From contig NZ_QZWD01000013.1 of the NCBI RefSeq assembly GCF_003602005.1, positions 55,775-119,774 of the forward strand: 64,000 bases of DNA, given 5' to 3'. The notes beneath the pieces are model-generated. The model worked only from the letters and a program-made list of their open reading frames with translations. It was not told the DNA's origin and did not search any database. Positions 1 through 8,075 of this stretch are shown in pieces. The position numbers were made by a program, and so were the translations under genes. This DNA comes from Salinisphaera sp. Q1T1-3 (lineage in GTDB: Bacteria > Pseudomonadota > Gammaproteobacteria > Nevskiales > Salinisphaeraceae). Each line of letters starts with the position of its first letter. Position 1 is the first letter of the stretch.

Positions 1-578
1 ATGAAGGCCCGCATCGCCCCGTCGCGCGAGACCAGCGGTGCCGCGAAGACACCCCGCAATCGATTGAGCAGACGATCGACGTAAGGATTCTGCTCGGGCG
101 CATAGATCACCGGGATGACCAGTCCGTACTGGCGCCCGACCAGCGGCGCGAGCTGCCAGGGGCCGATATGGGCGGTGACGAAAACGGTTGGCCGCTCGGG
201 GCTCGGCGTGACCGCGCCGGGCAGCTCGCGAAATTCGATCCGGCGTGACCGGGCCCGCCAGATACGGCCGAGATTGGCCAGCTCGGCCATGGCCACGCCG
301 ACATTGGCGAACGAGGCTCGCGTCAGGTGGGTGAGCCAGCCGGCATCGGCGTTGGCGAAAACCACGTTGAGATTGCGTCGGACCTTGTCGAGGCGCGGCG
401 AAAAACGGCCGAACACCTCGCCCAGACGCGCGCCGAGCGCCAGCGCCAGCCGCAACGGCAGGATACGGAAAAGCCCGACCACCGCGGCCACGCCGGCCGC
501 CTCGGCCAGCCAGATCGGCTGGCGCAACCACGCCGGCACCTGATGGCTCCGGCGCGTGGAAAAATAGAACCGCGGCAT
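1..578 (-). CDS. Lipid A acyltransferase-like protein (LpxL/HtrB family), partial
   Basis: This open frame on the minus strand starts at ATG 578, just downstream of a purine-rich GAGGG stretch, and runs off the left edge with about 192 codons visible. The N-terminus has a hydrophobic stretch (AGVAAVVGLFRILPLRLALAL). The frame continues with family-typical sequence, including RRNLNVVFANA and TVFVTAHIGPWQLAPLVGR. The family transfers acyl chains to lipid A at the inner membrane using an HX4(D/E) motif. Here the motif reads HIGPWQ, so the acidic residue is replaced by Gln. It is the last visible gene of a minus-strand operon that appears to make sphingolipids, so its acceptor may not be lipid A. 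The family call is fairly secure; the substrate is unknown. Confidence 0.75.
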   Translation of the reverse strand, partial: MPRFYFSTRRSHQVPAWLRQPIWLAEAAGVAAVVGLFRILPLRLALALGARLGEVFGRFSPRLDKVRRNLNVVFANADAGWLTHLTRASFANVGVAMAELANLGRIWRARSRRIEFRELPGAVTPSPERPTVFVTAHIGPWQLAPLVGRQYGLVIPVIYAPEQNPYVDRLLNRLRGVFAAPLVSRDGAMRAF

Positions 579-675
579 AGCCCTCGTGCTCCTCCGAGTT
601 CCGTGCGCTGCAGGATGGCCCGCGGCGTGACGCTCTCCCCCGAGTCGACGTCAGCCGCAGGCCGTAATGTGGAAC

Positions 676-1437
676 TTAGGCCATCGCCGCCCGATAACGT
701 TCCTCCCAGGCACGCTGATTGGCCAGCGCGTCACGGAAGTAGCCGGTACGGCGGAGCGCAGCGATCATCGCCCGTGAAACAGCCTTGCCGGGCATGCCCA
801 TCGGCCGTTCGATATCGAACAGCAGCACGGCGCGATAGCCGTCGGTTTCGTTCCAGACTTCATGCGGATACGTGTCGTCGAAGAAGAACATGCCGCCTTC
901 CTCCCAGGCACAGTCCACGTCGTCGACCTGAATCAGGCAACGCTCGGGCGAGTCGGGCACGCGCAGACCGATATGACAGCGCACCAGTCCCTTGGTCACG
1001 CCGCGGTGTCGCGGAATATGCTTGCCCGGGCCCAGGATGGAAAAGAACGCATTGGAAAGCCCTGGCACCTGTTCGAGCGCGGCCGCGGTCTGCGGGCACA
1101 GCTCGCAGCCGAAGTCCATGCGCGTGCCGAACCCCCAGAGCATGAAGGTCTTCCACTGATCGTCGGTCGAGATGCGCGCCTGGTCCGGGCTGATCTCCTG
1201 AAAGCTCGGCAGGGCCGCCCGCCGCTCGAGCAGCGCATCGAGTTCGTCACGCATGACCGGCCACTGGGCACGCAGGTTCTCGGCCCACGGGAACAGGGCG
1301 TTATCGAGCACCGGCGTGTCCGGAATCTTGGATTGCGACGACAGGAAGTCCATCAACGATCCGCGGAACAGTCGCTTGCCGACCTTCTTGATCTTCTTGC
1401 GCCGGAGATCGGAAAAACCCTTGCCGTCTGCACTCAT
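676..1437 (-). CDS. Aspartyl/asparaginyl beta-hydroxylase-domain protein, LpxO-like
   Basis: The product is 253 aa from ATG 1437, which has GAGG about 8 nt upstream; a TTG six bases earlier is a weaker alternative. The sequence shows the Fe(II)/2-oxoglutarate dioxygenase core of the AspH/LpxO family: GKHIPRHRG, RCHIGLRVP (first iron-binding His), FDDTYPHEVWN (second His) and YRAVLLFDIERP (Arg that binds 2-oxoglutarate). LpxO-type enzymes 2-hydroxylate acyl chains of lipid A. Because the gene sits 41 bp behind an SDR gene in a probable sphingolipid operon, it could instead hydroxylate a ceramide acyl chain. The family is clear; the substrate is inference. Confidence 0.82.
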   Translation of the reverse strand: MSADGKGFSDLRRKKIKKVGKRLFRGSLMDFLSSQSKIPDTPVLDNALFPWAENLRAQWPVMRDELDALLERRAALPSFQEISPDQARISTDDQWKTFMLWGFGTRMDFGCELCPQTAAALEQVPGLSNAFFSILGPGKHIPRHRGVTKGLVRCHIGLRVPDSPERCLIQVDDVDCAWEEGGMFFFDDTYPHEVWNETDGYRAVLLFDIERPMGMPGKAVSRAMIAALRRTGYFRDALANQRAWEERYRAAMA

Positions 1438-1484
1438 GATCAACCTCGATTAAGACGTCCGAAGGCACGGACGAGCGCGACCGG

Positions 1485-2243
1485 TCAGCGACGCCCGCGA
1501 CCGGCCATGATGCGGATATAGGCGCGAGACGGTAGCAACCGCAGGATACCCGCGGCAAATACCAGACTTGACGGCCCGCGCCAATACGGGATTCGACGGA
1601 CGATCGCGCGGCTCATCCGCTCGACCGCCTGCGTCATGGCCATGCGCGGCCATTTCACGCGCTTGCCGGGCTTGGTGACGAAGCCCGGCTCGAGCAGCGT
1701 GACATCGATGCCGGTCTCCGCCAGATCGATCGCCAGGCTCTCGGTGAAACGGGCGACGCCGGCCTTGGCCGCCGAATAGGCCGCCGCGTTCGGCAACCCC
1801 CGCGTGGCGGCCAGGCTGCCCATCACCACGATATGACCGCGACCGGCCGCCTGCATCGGGGCCAGCACACAGCCGACGCTGTTCACGACCCCTTCGACGT
1901 TGAGCCGCAGGATATCGGCGATCGTCGCGGCATCATAAGCCGTCATGTCCGTGCGACTGCCGCCGCCGGCGTTGGCCACGAGCCGGGTAATGGCACCGGT
2001 ATGCGCGGTCGCCTCGGCCAGCGCGGCCGCCAGTGTCTCACGATCGGTGACATCGGCCACGACAGCCCGGGCCTGGCCACCGGCCACCGTGATTTCCTCG
2101 ACCAGTGTTTCGAGCAGCGCAGCGCGGCGAGCCAGCACGATGACCCTGTCGCCCCGGCTCGCCAGCGAGATGGCCAGTGCGCGCCCGATGCCTGAAGAGG
2201 CGCCGGTCACGAGCGTGACCTCCGACGGTGCGGGCCGTGCCAT
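1485..2243 (-). CDS. SDR-family NAD(P)H-dependent reductase
   Basis: This is a 252-aa classical short-chain dehydrogenase. The cofactor motif TGASSGIG is at residues 14-21, followed by the NAG motif (VANAGG), the catalytic Ser in VMGSLAA and the active site YSAAK. ARR after the second strand suggests NADP(H). The C-terminal part (RRIPYWRGPSSLVFAAGILRLLP) resembles membrane-associated SDRs that act on lipids. It lies 21 bp behind the fused CerR-SPT frame, so reduction of a keto-sphingoid intermediate is a reasonable role. Many SDRs look alike, so the substrate is inferred from context only. Confidence 0.85.
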   Translation of the reverse strand: MARPAPSEVTLVTGASSGIGRALAISLASRGDRVIVLARRAALLETLVEEITVAGGQARAVVADVTDRETLAAALAEATAHTGAITRLVANAGGGSRTDMTAYDAATIADILRLNVEGVVNSVGCVLAPMQAAGRGHIVVMGSLAATRGLPNAAAYSAAKAGVARFTESLAIDLAETGIDVTLLEPGFVTKPGKRVKWPRMAMTQAVERMSRAIVRRIPYWRGPSSLVFAAGILRLLPSRAYIRIMAGRGRR

Positions 2244-2264
2244 GGCTGCCGGCCGCCGTGGTGC

Positions 2265-4670
2265 TCAGCCGGCCTCGCGCTGCATTTTCTGCAGGGCGAT
2301 GGCGGTGTCGGCGAAGGCACCGATCATGGTCTCGATCTGTGCGGTCGTATGACCGGCCGACAGGCTGGCGCGCACGAGACATCGGCCGTTGGGCGCCGCC
2401 GGCGGCAGCATCAGGTTGGTATATACGCCGCGATCGAGCAGGCCCTGCCACATCCCCAGCGCCGCCTCACGCGAATCGTAGACCGTGGCGACCACCGGCC
2501 CCGGCGCTGCCCCCAGCTCGAAGCCGAGATTCGCGAGGCCGCGATGAAGCCGGGTCGCATTGTCCCAGATCCGTTCGCGCAGGGTGTCGTCGTCGCGCAG
2601 CCGCGCCAGCGCCGCGCGCGTGGAGGCGATCACCGAGGGCACCGAGGACGCCGTGAAGATATAGGGCCGGCTGGCATACCGAATCATGTCCAGATCCGTA
2701 TGCGGGCTCACACAGAAACCGCCTGCGGAGCCGAGCGATTTCGAGAACGTGCCGACCACGAAATCAACCGCGTCGAGCACCCCCTCGGATTCGACGACGC
2801 CGCGCCCTTTTGCCCCGACGATGCCCATGGAATGGGCTTCGTCGACCATGATGTACGCGCCGTGCTTCTTGACCACGCCGACGATCTCGGCCAATGGCGC
2901 AGCGTCGCCGAGCATGCTGTAAATGCCCTCGACCACAACCAGCGTCTGTCGGGCCGTCTCGCCCAGTCGCTTGAGCCGCCGATCCAGGTCGGCCGGATCG
3001 TTGTGCTTGAATCGCAGTGTCTTGGCACCGCCCAGACGCAGGCCGTCGTAGATACTGGCATGACAATCGGCATCCAGCATGACGGTGTCGCGCGGGCCGA
3101 CCAGCGTCGAGAGCATGCCCAGATTGGCCTGATAACCGGTCGAAAAGACCAGCCCGCGACGCATGCCGTAGAAATCGGCCAACTCCTGCTCGAGCGCGAT
3201 ATGGCCGGCATACGAGCCGTTGGCCATGCGCGAGCCGGTGGTGCCGGTGCCGAGCGTGCGCACTGCATCCACCGCGGCCTCGACACAGTTCTCGTCGAAG
3301 GTCAGCCCAAGATAATTGTTGCTGCCGGCCAGGATGGTGCGTTGCCCGCGAATGATCGCTTCGGTCGACGACAGCACCCGGTCGAGCGGCACGGCCAACG
3401 GCTCGATGCCGGCCTCTTTCATCTGTCGCCGGACATCGGCGATCGGTTCGAACTTGTCGAACAGGCTTACGCGTCGATCGCCTCGTTCAGCGCTCGGGTC
3501 AGCTGATCCATCGTCTCCACGTCCGGCAGAAAGTTCAGCGGAATCGAGGTGTCCAGACGGTCCTCCAGCTCCATCATCACTTCCATCACCTGCACCGAAT
3601 CCAGCCCCATGTCGTCGACCAGGCGTGTGGCCGGCGTGATCGTGAGCTGATCCGGCACGTACGGACTCAGCAGCTCGATCAGATGCGCGTAGATCTCGTC
3701 GTAGCGACTGCTCATCGGAATGGTCCTCGTCGTCGGGCGTGCGTTGTTCGCGCGCCCAGTCACAGGTGAGCGCCAGCCCGCGGGCCAGCGTGATGGTCGG
3801 GCGCCAGTCGAGCCGCTCGGCCAGCGGTTGGGTGTCGGCGACCCAGTCGCGATGCGTCAGCTCGCGTGCCTTGCCGGGCGTGAGCATCGGCGTATAGCCG
3901 GCCCACTGCGCCAACCGCTGATTGGCACGCGCGGCCATCTGCAATCCCCGTGCCGAAACGCCCACACGACGAATGGGAGCACCGCGCAGACGACGAGCCT
4001 CGGCCAGCACATCGGCCCAGCGGTAGCCGCCGCGCTTGCCGTCGCTGATCTCGTAGACACCGCTGGCGCGCGCACCGTCAGCCAGCCAGGCACATACCGC
4101 GGACGCCAGATCATCGACATGCAACATCGAGAACCGGGCCCCCGCGTCGCCGGGCGTCACCGCCAGTCCACGGCCCATCAGGGCGAACAACGGACCGAGC
4201 GCCGTATCACCGGCGCCGTAGACCGCCGGTGGCCGGAGCACGAGTGCCGGCGCAGGCGCATCGACGCCCGCCAGCAGGCACTCCATCGCGTATTTCGATC
4301 GCGCGTAGTCGGACACGTCGGGTTCACGCGCCGCCAGCGACGAGAGCGCGAGCACCGGCAGCCCGCGCTGTGCCGCGGCCGCGAACAGATGTGCGCTGCC
4401 GTAGACGTTGACGCGCTCGAAGTCGGCCAGATCGCGACCACGCACGGCACCCGCGGCATGCACCACGGCATCGGCCCGTGCCACGAGGCCATCGAGCCCT
4501 TGCCCGCTCGTCAGATCGCCGCGCACCGGCGCCGCGCCAAGTGCGCGCACCTCGCCCGCCGCTTCGGGGCGACGCACCAACGCGTTGACCGAATGCCCGG
4601 CCTGGATCAGGGCTCGGACGACGGCGCGCCCGATGAAACCGGACGCGCCGGTAACGGCGACACGCGCCAT
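2265..4670 (-). CDS. CerR-like NAD-dependent epimerase/reductase joined in one frame to serine palmitoyltransferase-like alpha-oxoamine synthase
   Basis: One uninterrupted 801-codon frame starts at ATG 4670, 4 bp after the acyl-AMP ligase stop. Residues 1 to about 310 form a Rossmann epimerase (VTGASGFIG at 4-12, active site YARSK), like the ceramide reductase CerR. Residues about 311-400 form a charged, Gly/Ala/Asp/Ser-rich linker. Residues from about 403 form a PLP enzyme of the alpha-oxoamine synthase family: SNNYLGL, DADCHASIYDGL, DEAHSMGIVG, and TFSKSLG with Lys644 as the Schiff-base Lys. The epimerase has no stop at its expected end. The synthase has no ATG, GTG or TTG at its expected start: GTA stands at 3470-3468 where homologues have Met before SLFDKF. 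The alternatives are a real fusion, separate translation of the synthase from CTG 3464 or ATG 3422, or sequence errors. Confidence 0.7.
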   Translation of the reverse strand: MARVAVTGASGFIGRAVVRALIQAGHSVNALVRRPEAAGEVRALGAAPVRGDLTSGQGLDGLVARADAVVHAAGAVRGRDLADFERVNVYGSAHLFAAAAQRGLPVLALSSLAAREPDVSDYARSKYAMECLLAGVDAPAPALVLRPPAVYGAGDTALGPLFALMGRGLAVTPGDAGARFSMLHVDDLASAVCAWLADGARASGVYEISDGKRGGYRWADVLAEARRLRGAPIRRVGVSARGLQMAARANQRLAQWAGYTPMLTPGKARELTHRDWVADTQPLAERLDWRPTITLARGLALTCDWAREQRTPDDEDHSDEQSLRRDLRASDRAAESVRAGSAHDHAGHTPGRRHGAGFGAGDGSDDGAGGPSGHLDSAELSAGRGDDGSADPSAERGDRRVSLFDKFEPIADVRRQMKEAGIEPLAVPLDRVLSSTEAIIRGQRTILAGSNNYLGLTFDENCVEAAVDAVRTLGTGTTGSRMANGSYAGHIALEQELADFYGMRRGLVFSTGYQANLGMLSTLVGPRDTVMLDADCHASIYDGLRLGGAKTLRFKHNDPADLDRRLKRLGETARQTLVVVEGIYSMLGDAAPLAEIVGVVKKHGAYIMVDEAHSMGIVGAKGRGVVESEGVLDAVDFVVGTFSKSLGSAGGFCVSPHTDLDMIRYASRPYIFTASSVPSVIASTRAALARLRDDDTLRERIWDNATRLHRGLANLGFELGAAPGPVVATVYDSREAALGMWQGLLDRGVYTNLMLPPAAPNGRCLVRASLSAGHTTAQIETMIGAFADTAIALQKMQREAG
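3467..3715 (-). CDS. Acyl carrier protein, nested inside the CerR-SPT frame
   Basis: This 82-aa carrier protein starts at ATG 3715 and stops at TAA 3467. It has the phosphopantetheine site DDMGLDSVQVMEV with Ser40, an acidic helix II (MMELEDRL) and normal ACP length. It lies entirely inside the linker of the fused epimerase-synthase frame, read in a different phase, so these 249 bases appear to encode two proteins. Dedicated ACPs accompany serine palmitoyltransferase in bacterial sphingolipid clusters, where the acyl donor is acyl-ACP loaded by the neighbouring acyl-AMP ligase. No clear Shine-Dalgarno sequence lies upstream, so translation may depend on coupling. Confidence 0.85.
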   Translation of the reverse strand: MSSRYDEIYAHLIELLSPYVPDQLTITPATRLVDDMGLDSVQVMEVMMELEDRLDTSIPLNFLPDVETMDQLTRALNEAIDA

Positions 4671-4674
4671 GAGA

Positions 4675-6450
4675 TCAGCCTGCCTGGCGTTCGCTGGCGT
4701 CCGACGCAGTCGTGGCAGGCGCCTGGCGCGCGTGCACGCGGTCCGTGAGCCGCTGGATGTAATCGTTACGCGCACCGGCACGCGACAATTTGCCCGAGGA
4801 GGTGCGCGGCAGCGTGTGCGGCGCCACGGCCTCGACCAGGCACTCGACGCCGAATTCGCGCCGCATCAGCCCTTCGAGCCGGCCGATCAGCTCACGCCGG
4901 GCGGTCGTTTCACGCACACGGCACTGGATGACGAGGACCGCCGCGTCGTGGCCGTCCTCCGACGGCGCGGCGAACGCCAGTGCGTCGCCGGGACGCAGCT
5001 CGGGCTGCGCCTCGGCCAGCCATTCGAGGTCCTGCGGCCAGATATTGCGGCCGTTGACGATGATCAAGTCCTTCGCCCGGCCGGTGATGACGATGCGACG
5101 GCCGATCCGATAGCCCAGATCGCCGGTGTCCAGCCAGCCGTCATCCGAGAGCACGCGCGCGGTCTCCTCGGGGCGCTGGAAGTAACCCGACATGACACTC
5201 GGGCCACGCACATGCACGGCGCCGACACAGCGTTCGCCGAGCGCCTCGCCCTCGTCGTCACGAATTTCGAAATCGTATTCGGGCAACACCTCGCCACAAT
5301 CGACGAAGCGGACCGTCCGGCCGGCCTGATCGGCTTCGGCCGGGACGGCCCTGCGCGTATCGGCCAGTGCTTCGGCATCGATGGTGTCGGTCGAAAGCCC
5401 CACATCCAGCGGTGCGAAACTGATCGCCAGCGAACACTCGGCCATGCCGTAGCAGGCCACGAAGGCGCGCGCATCGAAATGCGCCGGGGCAAGCGTTTCG
5501 GCGAACCGGCCCAGCGAATCCGGACGGATCGTTTCAGCGCCGGCGCCGGCGATGCGCCAGCTCGACAGATCGAAATCGTCGGCATTGTGGCGGATACGAC
5601 GCGCGCAGAGCTCGTAGCCGAACGAGGGGCTGAACGAGATGGTGCCGCGATTGCGGCTGATCAGCGACAGCCACTGGCGCGGCCGCATGGCGAAATCGCG
5701 CGTGGCCAGATAGTCGACCGACCGCTGCGAGGTCAGCGCGGCCAGCATGAAACCGACCAGCCCCATGTCGTGGTATAGCGGCAGCCAGGAGACCAGACGA
5801 TCATCGGCGCGCATCTGCACGCCCAGCTCCAGAATGCTCGACAGGTTCTGCATGACCTGGGCCTGGCTGATGACCACGCCACGCGGGAACTGGGTGCTGC
5901 CCGAGGTGTACTGGAGATAGGCGGTCCGCGTGACATCCGGCGCGGCCAGCGGCGATTCGCTGGGCGGCAGCGCCTCGAGCGACTCGTAGGTGCCAAGATG
6001 CGCGAGCGTCATGCCCTCGGCCGCGTCGGTCAGAAAGCTCATGAAGTCTTCGGGCGCCAGTGCCACATCGGCCTGGCAGCCGGCCAGCAGCGAGCGCAGC
6101 TGGCGAGTGTAGGCATCCCGACTGCCAAGCCCCACCGTGACCGGCAGCGGCACCGGCACGTAACCGGCGTACTGGCAGGCAAAGAAAGCGATCATGAAAC
6201 CGGGCAGCGTATCGGCCACCAGCGCCACGCGCGCGCCTTCGTCGAGGTTGAGCCCGATCAAGCGCGAGGCGGTCTCGCGAGCGCGATCGCGCAGCTCGCG
6301 ATAACTCAGGGCGTGGGCCAGCTCGCCCCGGCCGTTGTAGAAGTTGAAGCCCGTCTCGCCCTCGCCTGCGTAGTCCAGCGCGTCGCCCAGTGTGGCAAAG
6401 TCGGCGCGACGCATCGGCAACCGGTGTTCGGTGGGCGTTGGCTTCATCAT
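4675..6450 (-). CDS. Fatty acyl-AMP ligase / acyl-ACP synthetase
   Basis: The product is a 591-aa ANL-superfamily enzyme. The motifs are in order: YTSGSTQFPRG (phosphate loop), YGMAECSLA, DTGDLGY, GRAKDLIIVNGRNIWPQDLE, and the C-terminal catalytic Lys in PRTSSGKLSR. The overall pattern is that of fatty acyl-AMP ligases, which activate a fatty acid and pass it to an ACP rather than to CoA. As first gene of the minus-strand operon, 4 bp before the CerR-SPT frame and its nested ACP, it probably loads that ACP for condensation with serine. The start is ATG 6450 or the next ATG at 6447. Confidence 0.9.
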   Translation of the reverse strand: MMKPTPTEHRLPMRRADFATLGDALDYAGEGETGFNFYNGRGELAHALSYRELRDRARETASRLIGLNLDEGARVALVADTLPGFMIAFFACQYAGYVPVPLPVTVGLGSRDAYTRQLRSLLAGCQADVALAPEDFMSFLTDAAEGMTLAHLGTYESLEALPPSESPLAAPDVTRTAYLQYTSGSTQFPRGVVISQAQVMQNLSSILELGVQMRADDRLVSWLPLYHDMGLVGFMLAALTSQRSVDYLATRDFAMRPRQWLSLISRNRGTISFSPSFGYELCARRIRHNADDFDLSSWRIAGAGAETIRPDSLGRFAETLAPAHFDARAFVACYGMAECSLAISFAPLDVGLSTDTIDAEALADTRRAVPAEADQAGRTVRFVDCGEVLPEYDFEIRDDEGEALGERCVGAVHVRGPSVMSGYFQRPEETARVLSDDGWLDTGDLGYRIGRRIVITGRAKDLIIVNGRNIWPQDLEWLAEAQPELRPGDALAFAAPSEDGHDAAVLVIQCRVRETTARRELIGRLEGLMRREFGVECLVEAVAPHTLPRTSSGKLSRAGARNDYIQRLTDRVHARQAPATTASDASERQAG

Positions 6451-6705
6451 CGATCTACCTGTCCTGTAACGAGCACTGCAACGAAGTTAAAGCGCGCCGG
6501 TGCACGACCGTTTCGTCGCGCGAACATCGAAGGCACGGGAAGCCGTCGCATGCGTGCAATCATCGAGCAGCGAACTGGGCGTGTCGGCCGAGCCGGACGG
6601 GCATGTCGAATGGGTCACGACACTGCAAGCTTTGCCAAATCACGCTGTTCGAACCGAAGTTGCACCAGACATCAACTGCGAAATCCTACTGCAAAGCGCA
6701 TCAGT

Positions 6706-6720
6706 TTGCACTAGTGGCAA
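6706..6720. promoter_or_regulatory. Candidate operator palindrome in the divergent region
   Basis: TTGCACTAGTGGCAA is a 15-base near-palindrome built on the exact 8-base palindrome CACTAGTG with TTG/CAA flanks. It lies midway between two divergently transcribed lipid operons, which is a typical place for a shared operator. There is no direct evidence for a regulator, and none is encoded next to it. Confidence 0.25.
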
Positions 6721-6886
6721 CAGTCGATCCGGGCGTTTACCCGGTTTTCCGGCATCCTGGCCGGACCGATGTCCGTGCAATCTTCGCACGCTGTGCGACG
6801 ACGTTTTCCTGCGACGGGATTGTGAACCATCGTGGGTTAAGAAATCGTTCAGAGCGAGCACACCTGCTATGCGTTGCGGGCTCGCG

Positions 6887-6892
6887 TATATT
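6887..6892 (+). promoter_or_regulatory. Possible -10 element for the ceramide synthase-like operon
   Basis: TATATT lies 31 bp before the ATG at 6924, inside GCGTATATTGCCG. The same 13 bases precede the glrK gene at 53444-53456. A matching -35 was not found at the normal distance, so this is a weak call. Confidence 0.3.
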
Positions 6893-6923
6893 GCCGCCTG
6901 TCAGCCGCAACCCGAAATCCGCC

Positions 6924-8075
6924 ATGGCCGCACCGCACCCCGATCGCGCTGTCCAGATCGTCCCTGTTGCCGGCAAGCGCGAACTGACGCGCTTTCTGAA
7001 AGTTCCGCACACTGTCTACGCGAAGCGCCGCGAGTGGCGCGCGCCGTTGATGCTCGAGCGACGCATGCATCTGTCGGAAAAACAGAATCCGGCGTTCGAG
7101 CATCTAACCTGGCAAGCCTGGATCGCGGTGCGCGACGGTCGCGACATCGGCCGGATCACCGCGCAGATCGATGCGCTGCGCACCGCCGACGAAACCGAGC
7201 CGACCGGTTTTTTCGGGATGTTCGAATGCATCGATGACGCCGACGCCGCAGCCGCGCTGATGGCCACGGCCGAGGCCTGGCTGGCCGAACGCGGCATGCA
7301 CACCATCCAGGGCCCGTTCAATCTGACGATCAATGATGAATGCGGCCTGCTCGTCGACGGCTTCGAAACCCCGCCGATGGCGATGATGCCGCACGGCCGG
7401 GACTACTACGCCGGGCTGGTCGAACAGTCCGGTTACCACACCGCCGTCGACATGCTCGCGTTCTGGCTCGACCTGCCGTTCACCCGGCCGCGTGCCATGC
7501 AGCGACTGCTCTCACGCTATGCCGGCCGGATACGGATCCGCCCGATCGAGCGCAAGCACTACGACCGCGAACTGGATACTCTGCGCGACATCTTCAACGA
7601 CGCCTGGGCCAACAACTGGGGCTTCGTACCGTTCACCCAGGCCGAGTTCCGCGATCTGGGCCATACGCTCAAGCTACTGATTGCCGACGATCTCGTGCAG
7701 ATCGCTGAAGTCGATGGACACCCGGCGGCCTTCATCGTCGGCCTGCCCAATATCAACGAAGCCGCCCGGGATCTCGGCGGACGGCTCGGCCCGATCGGCA
7801 TCGGCAAATTGCTGTGGCGCCTCAAGGTCCGTTTTCCGAAGACCGTGCGTGTGCCGCTCATGGGCGTGCGCCAGGCCTATCAGGGCGGTCCGCTGGGTGC
7901 GGCGCTGGCCTTTGGGGTGATCGATGCCATGGAAACCGCGTTCTGCCGACACGGCGCCTCGGGCAGCGAGCTGTCCTGGATTCTCGCCGACAATCACGGC
8001 ATGCGCGATATCATCGAGGCATTGGGCGGCCATGCCTACAAGACCTATCGCATGTACGAAAAGACATTGACATGA
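6924..8075 (+). CDS. GNAT-fold N-acyltransferase, bacterial ceramide synthase-like
   Basis: The product is 383 aa from ATG 6924. It belongs to the family that begins with a short region such as RFLKVPHTVYAKRREWRAPL, followed by FEHLTWQAWIAVRDGRDIGRI, FFGMFECID and, further on, GPFNLTINDECGLLVDGF. From memory, the bacterial ceramide synthase bCerS of Caulobacter belongs to this acyl-CoA N-acyltransferase (GNAT-fold) group; it N-acylates the sphingoid base. The gene stop overlaps the next start by ATGA. The frame stays open upstream to 6390, but that part shows no family sequence. No strong Shine-Dalgarno is visible. The family is clear; the ceramide role rests on the neighbours. Confidence 0.8.
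   Translation: MAAPHPDRAVQIVPVAGKRELTRFLKVPHTVYAKRREWRAPLMLERRMHLSEKQNPAFEHLTWQAWIAVRDGRDIGRITAQIDALRTADETEPTGFFGMFECIDDADAAAALMATAEAWLAERGMHTIQGPFNLTINDECGLLVDGFETPPMAMMPHGRDYYAGLVEQSGYHTAVDMLAFWLDLPFTRPRAMQRLLSRYAGRIRIRPIERKHYDRELDTLRDIFNDAWANNWGFVPFTQAEFRDLGHTLKLLIADDLVQIAEVDGHPAAFIVGLPNINEAARDLGGRLGPIGIGKLLWRLKVRFPKTVRVPLMGVRQAYQGGPLGAALAFGVIDAMETAFCRHGASGSELSWILADNHGMRDIIEALGGHAYKTYRMYEKTLT

Larger units (their letters stand above)
6451..6923. promoter_or_regulatory. Divergent intergenic region between the two sphingolipid operons
   Basis: These 473 bp separate the acyl-AMP ligase (minus) from the N-acyltransferase (plus), so both promoters should lie here. The segment is less GC-rich than its surroundings. 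It contains two small hairpins (CCGGG/CCCGG followed by TTTT near 6731-6750, then CCGG/CCGG) and a near-palindrome at 6706-6720. A TATATT box at 6887-6892 may serve the plus-strand operon. Open frames crossing the region show no protein-like sequence. No promoter with a good -35 was found on either strand. Confidence 0.5.

Noticed and set aside
2349..3506. Long plus-strand open frame opposite the PLP enzyme
   Set aside because: It is antisense to a clearly coding gene and its translation is rich in Arg, His and Gln without any domain, as expected for antisense frames in GC-rich DNA.
4408..5778. 456-codon plus-strand open frame opposite the acyl-AMP ligase
   Set aside because: The opposite strand has all ligase motifs; the antisense translation has no recognisable domain and no upstream ribosome-binding site.
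6390..6923. Upstream extension of the ceramide synthase-like frame
   Set aside because: The frame is open, but this part has no similarity to the family and overlaps the acyl-AMP ligase gene; the domain starts at 6924.
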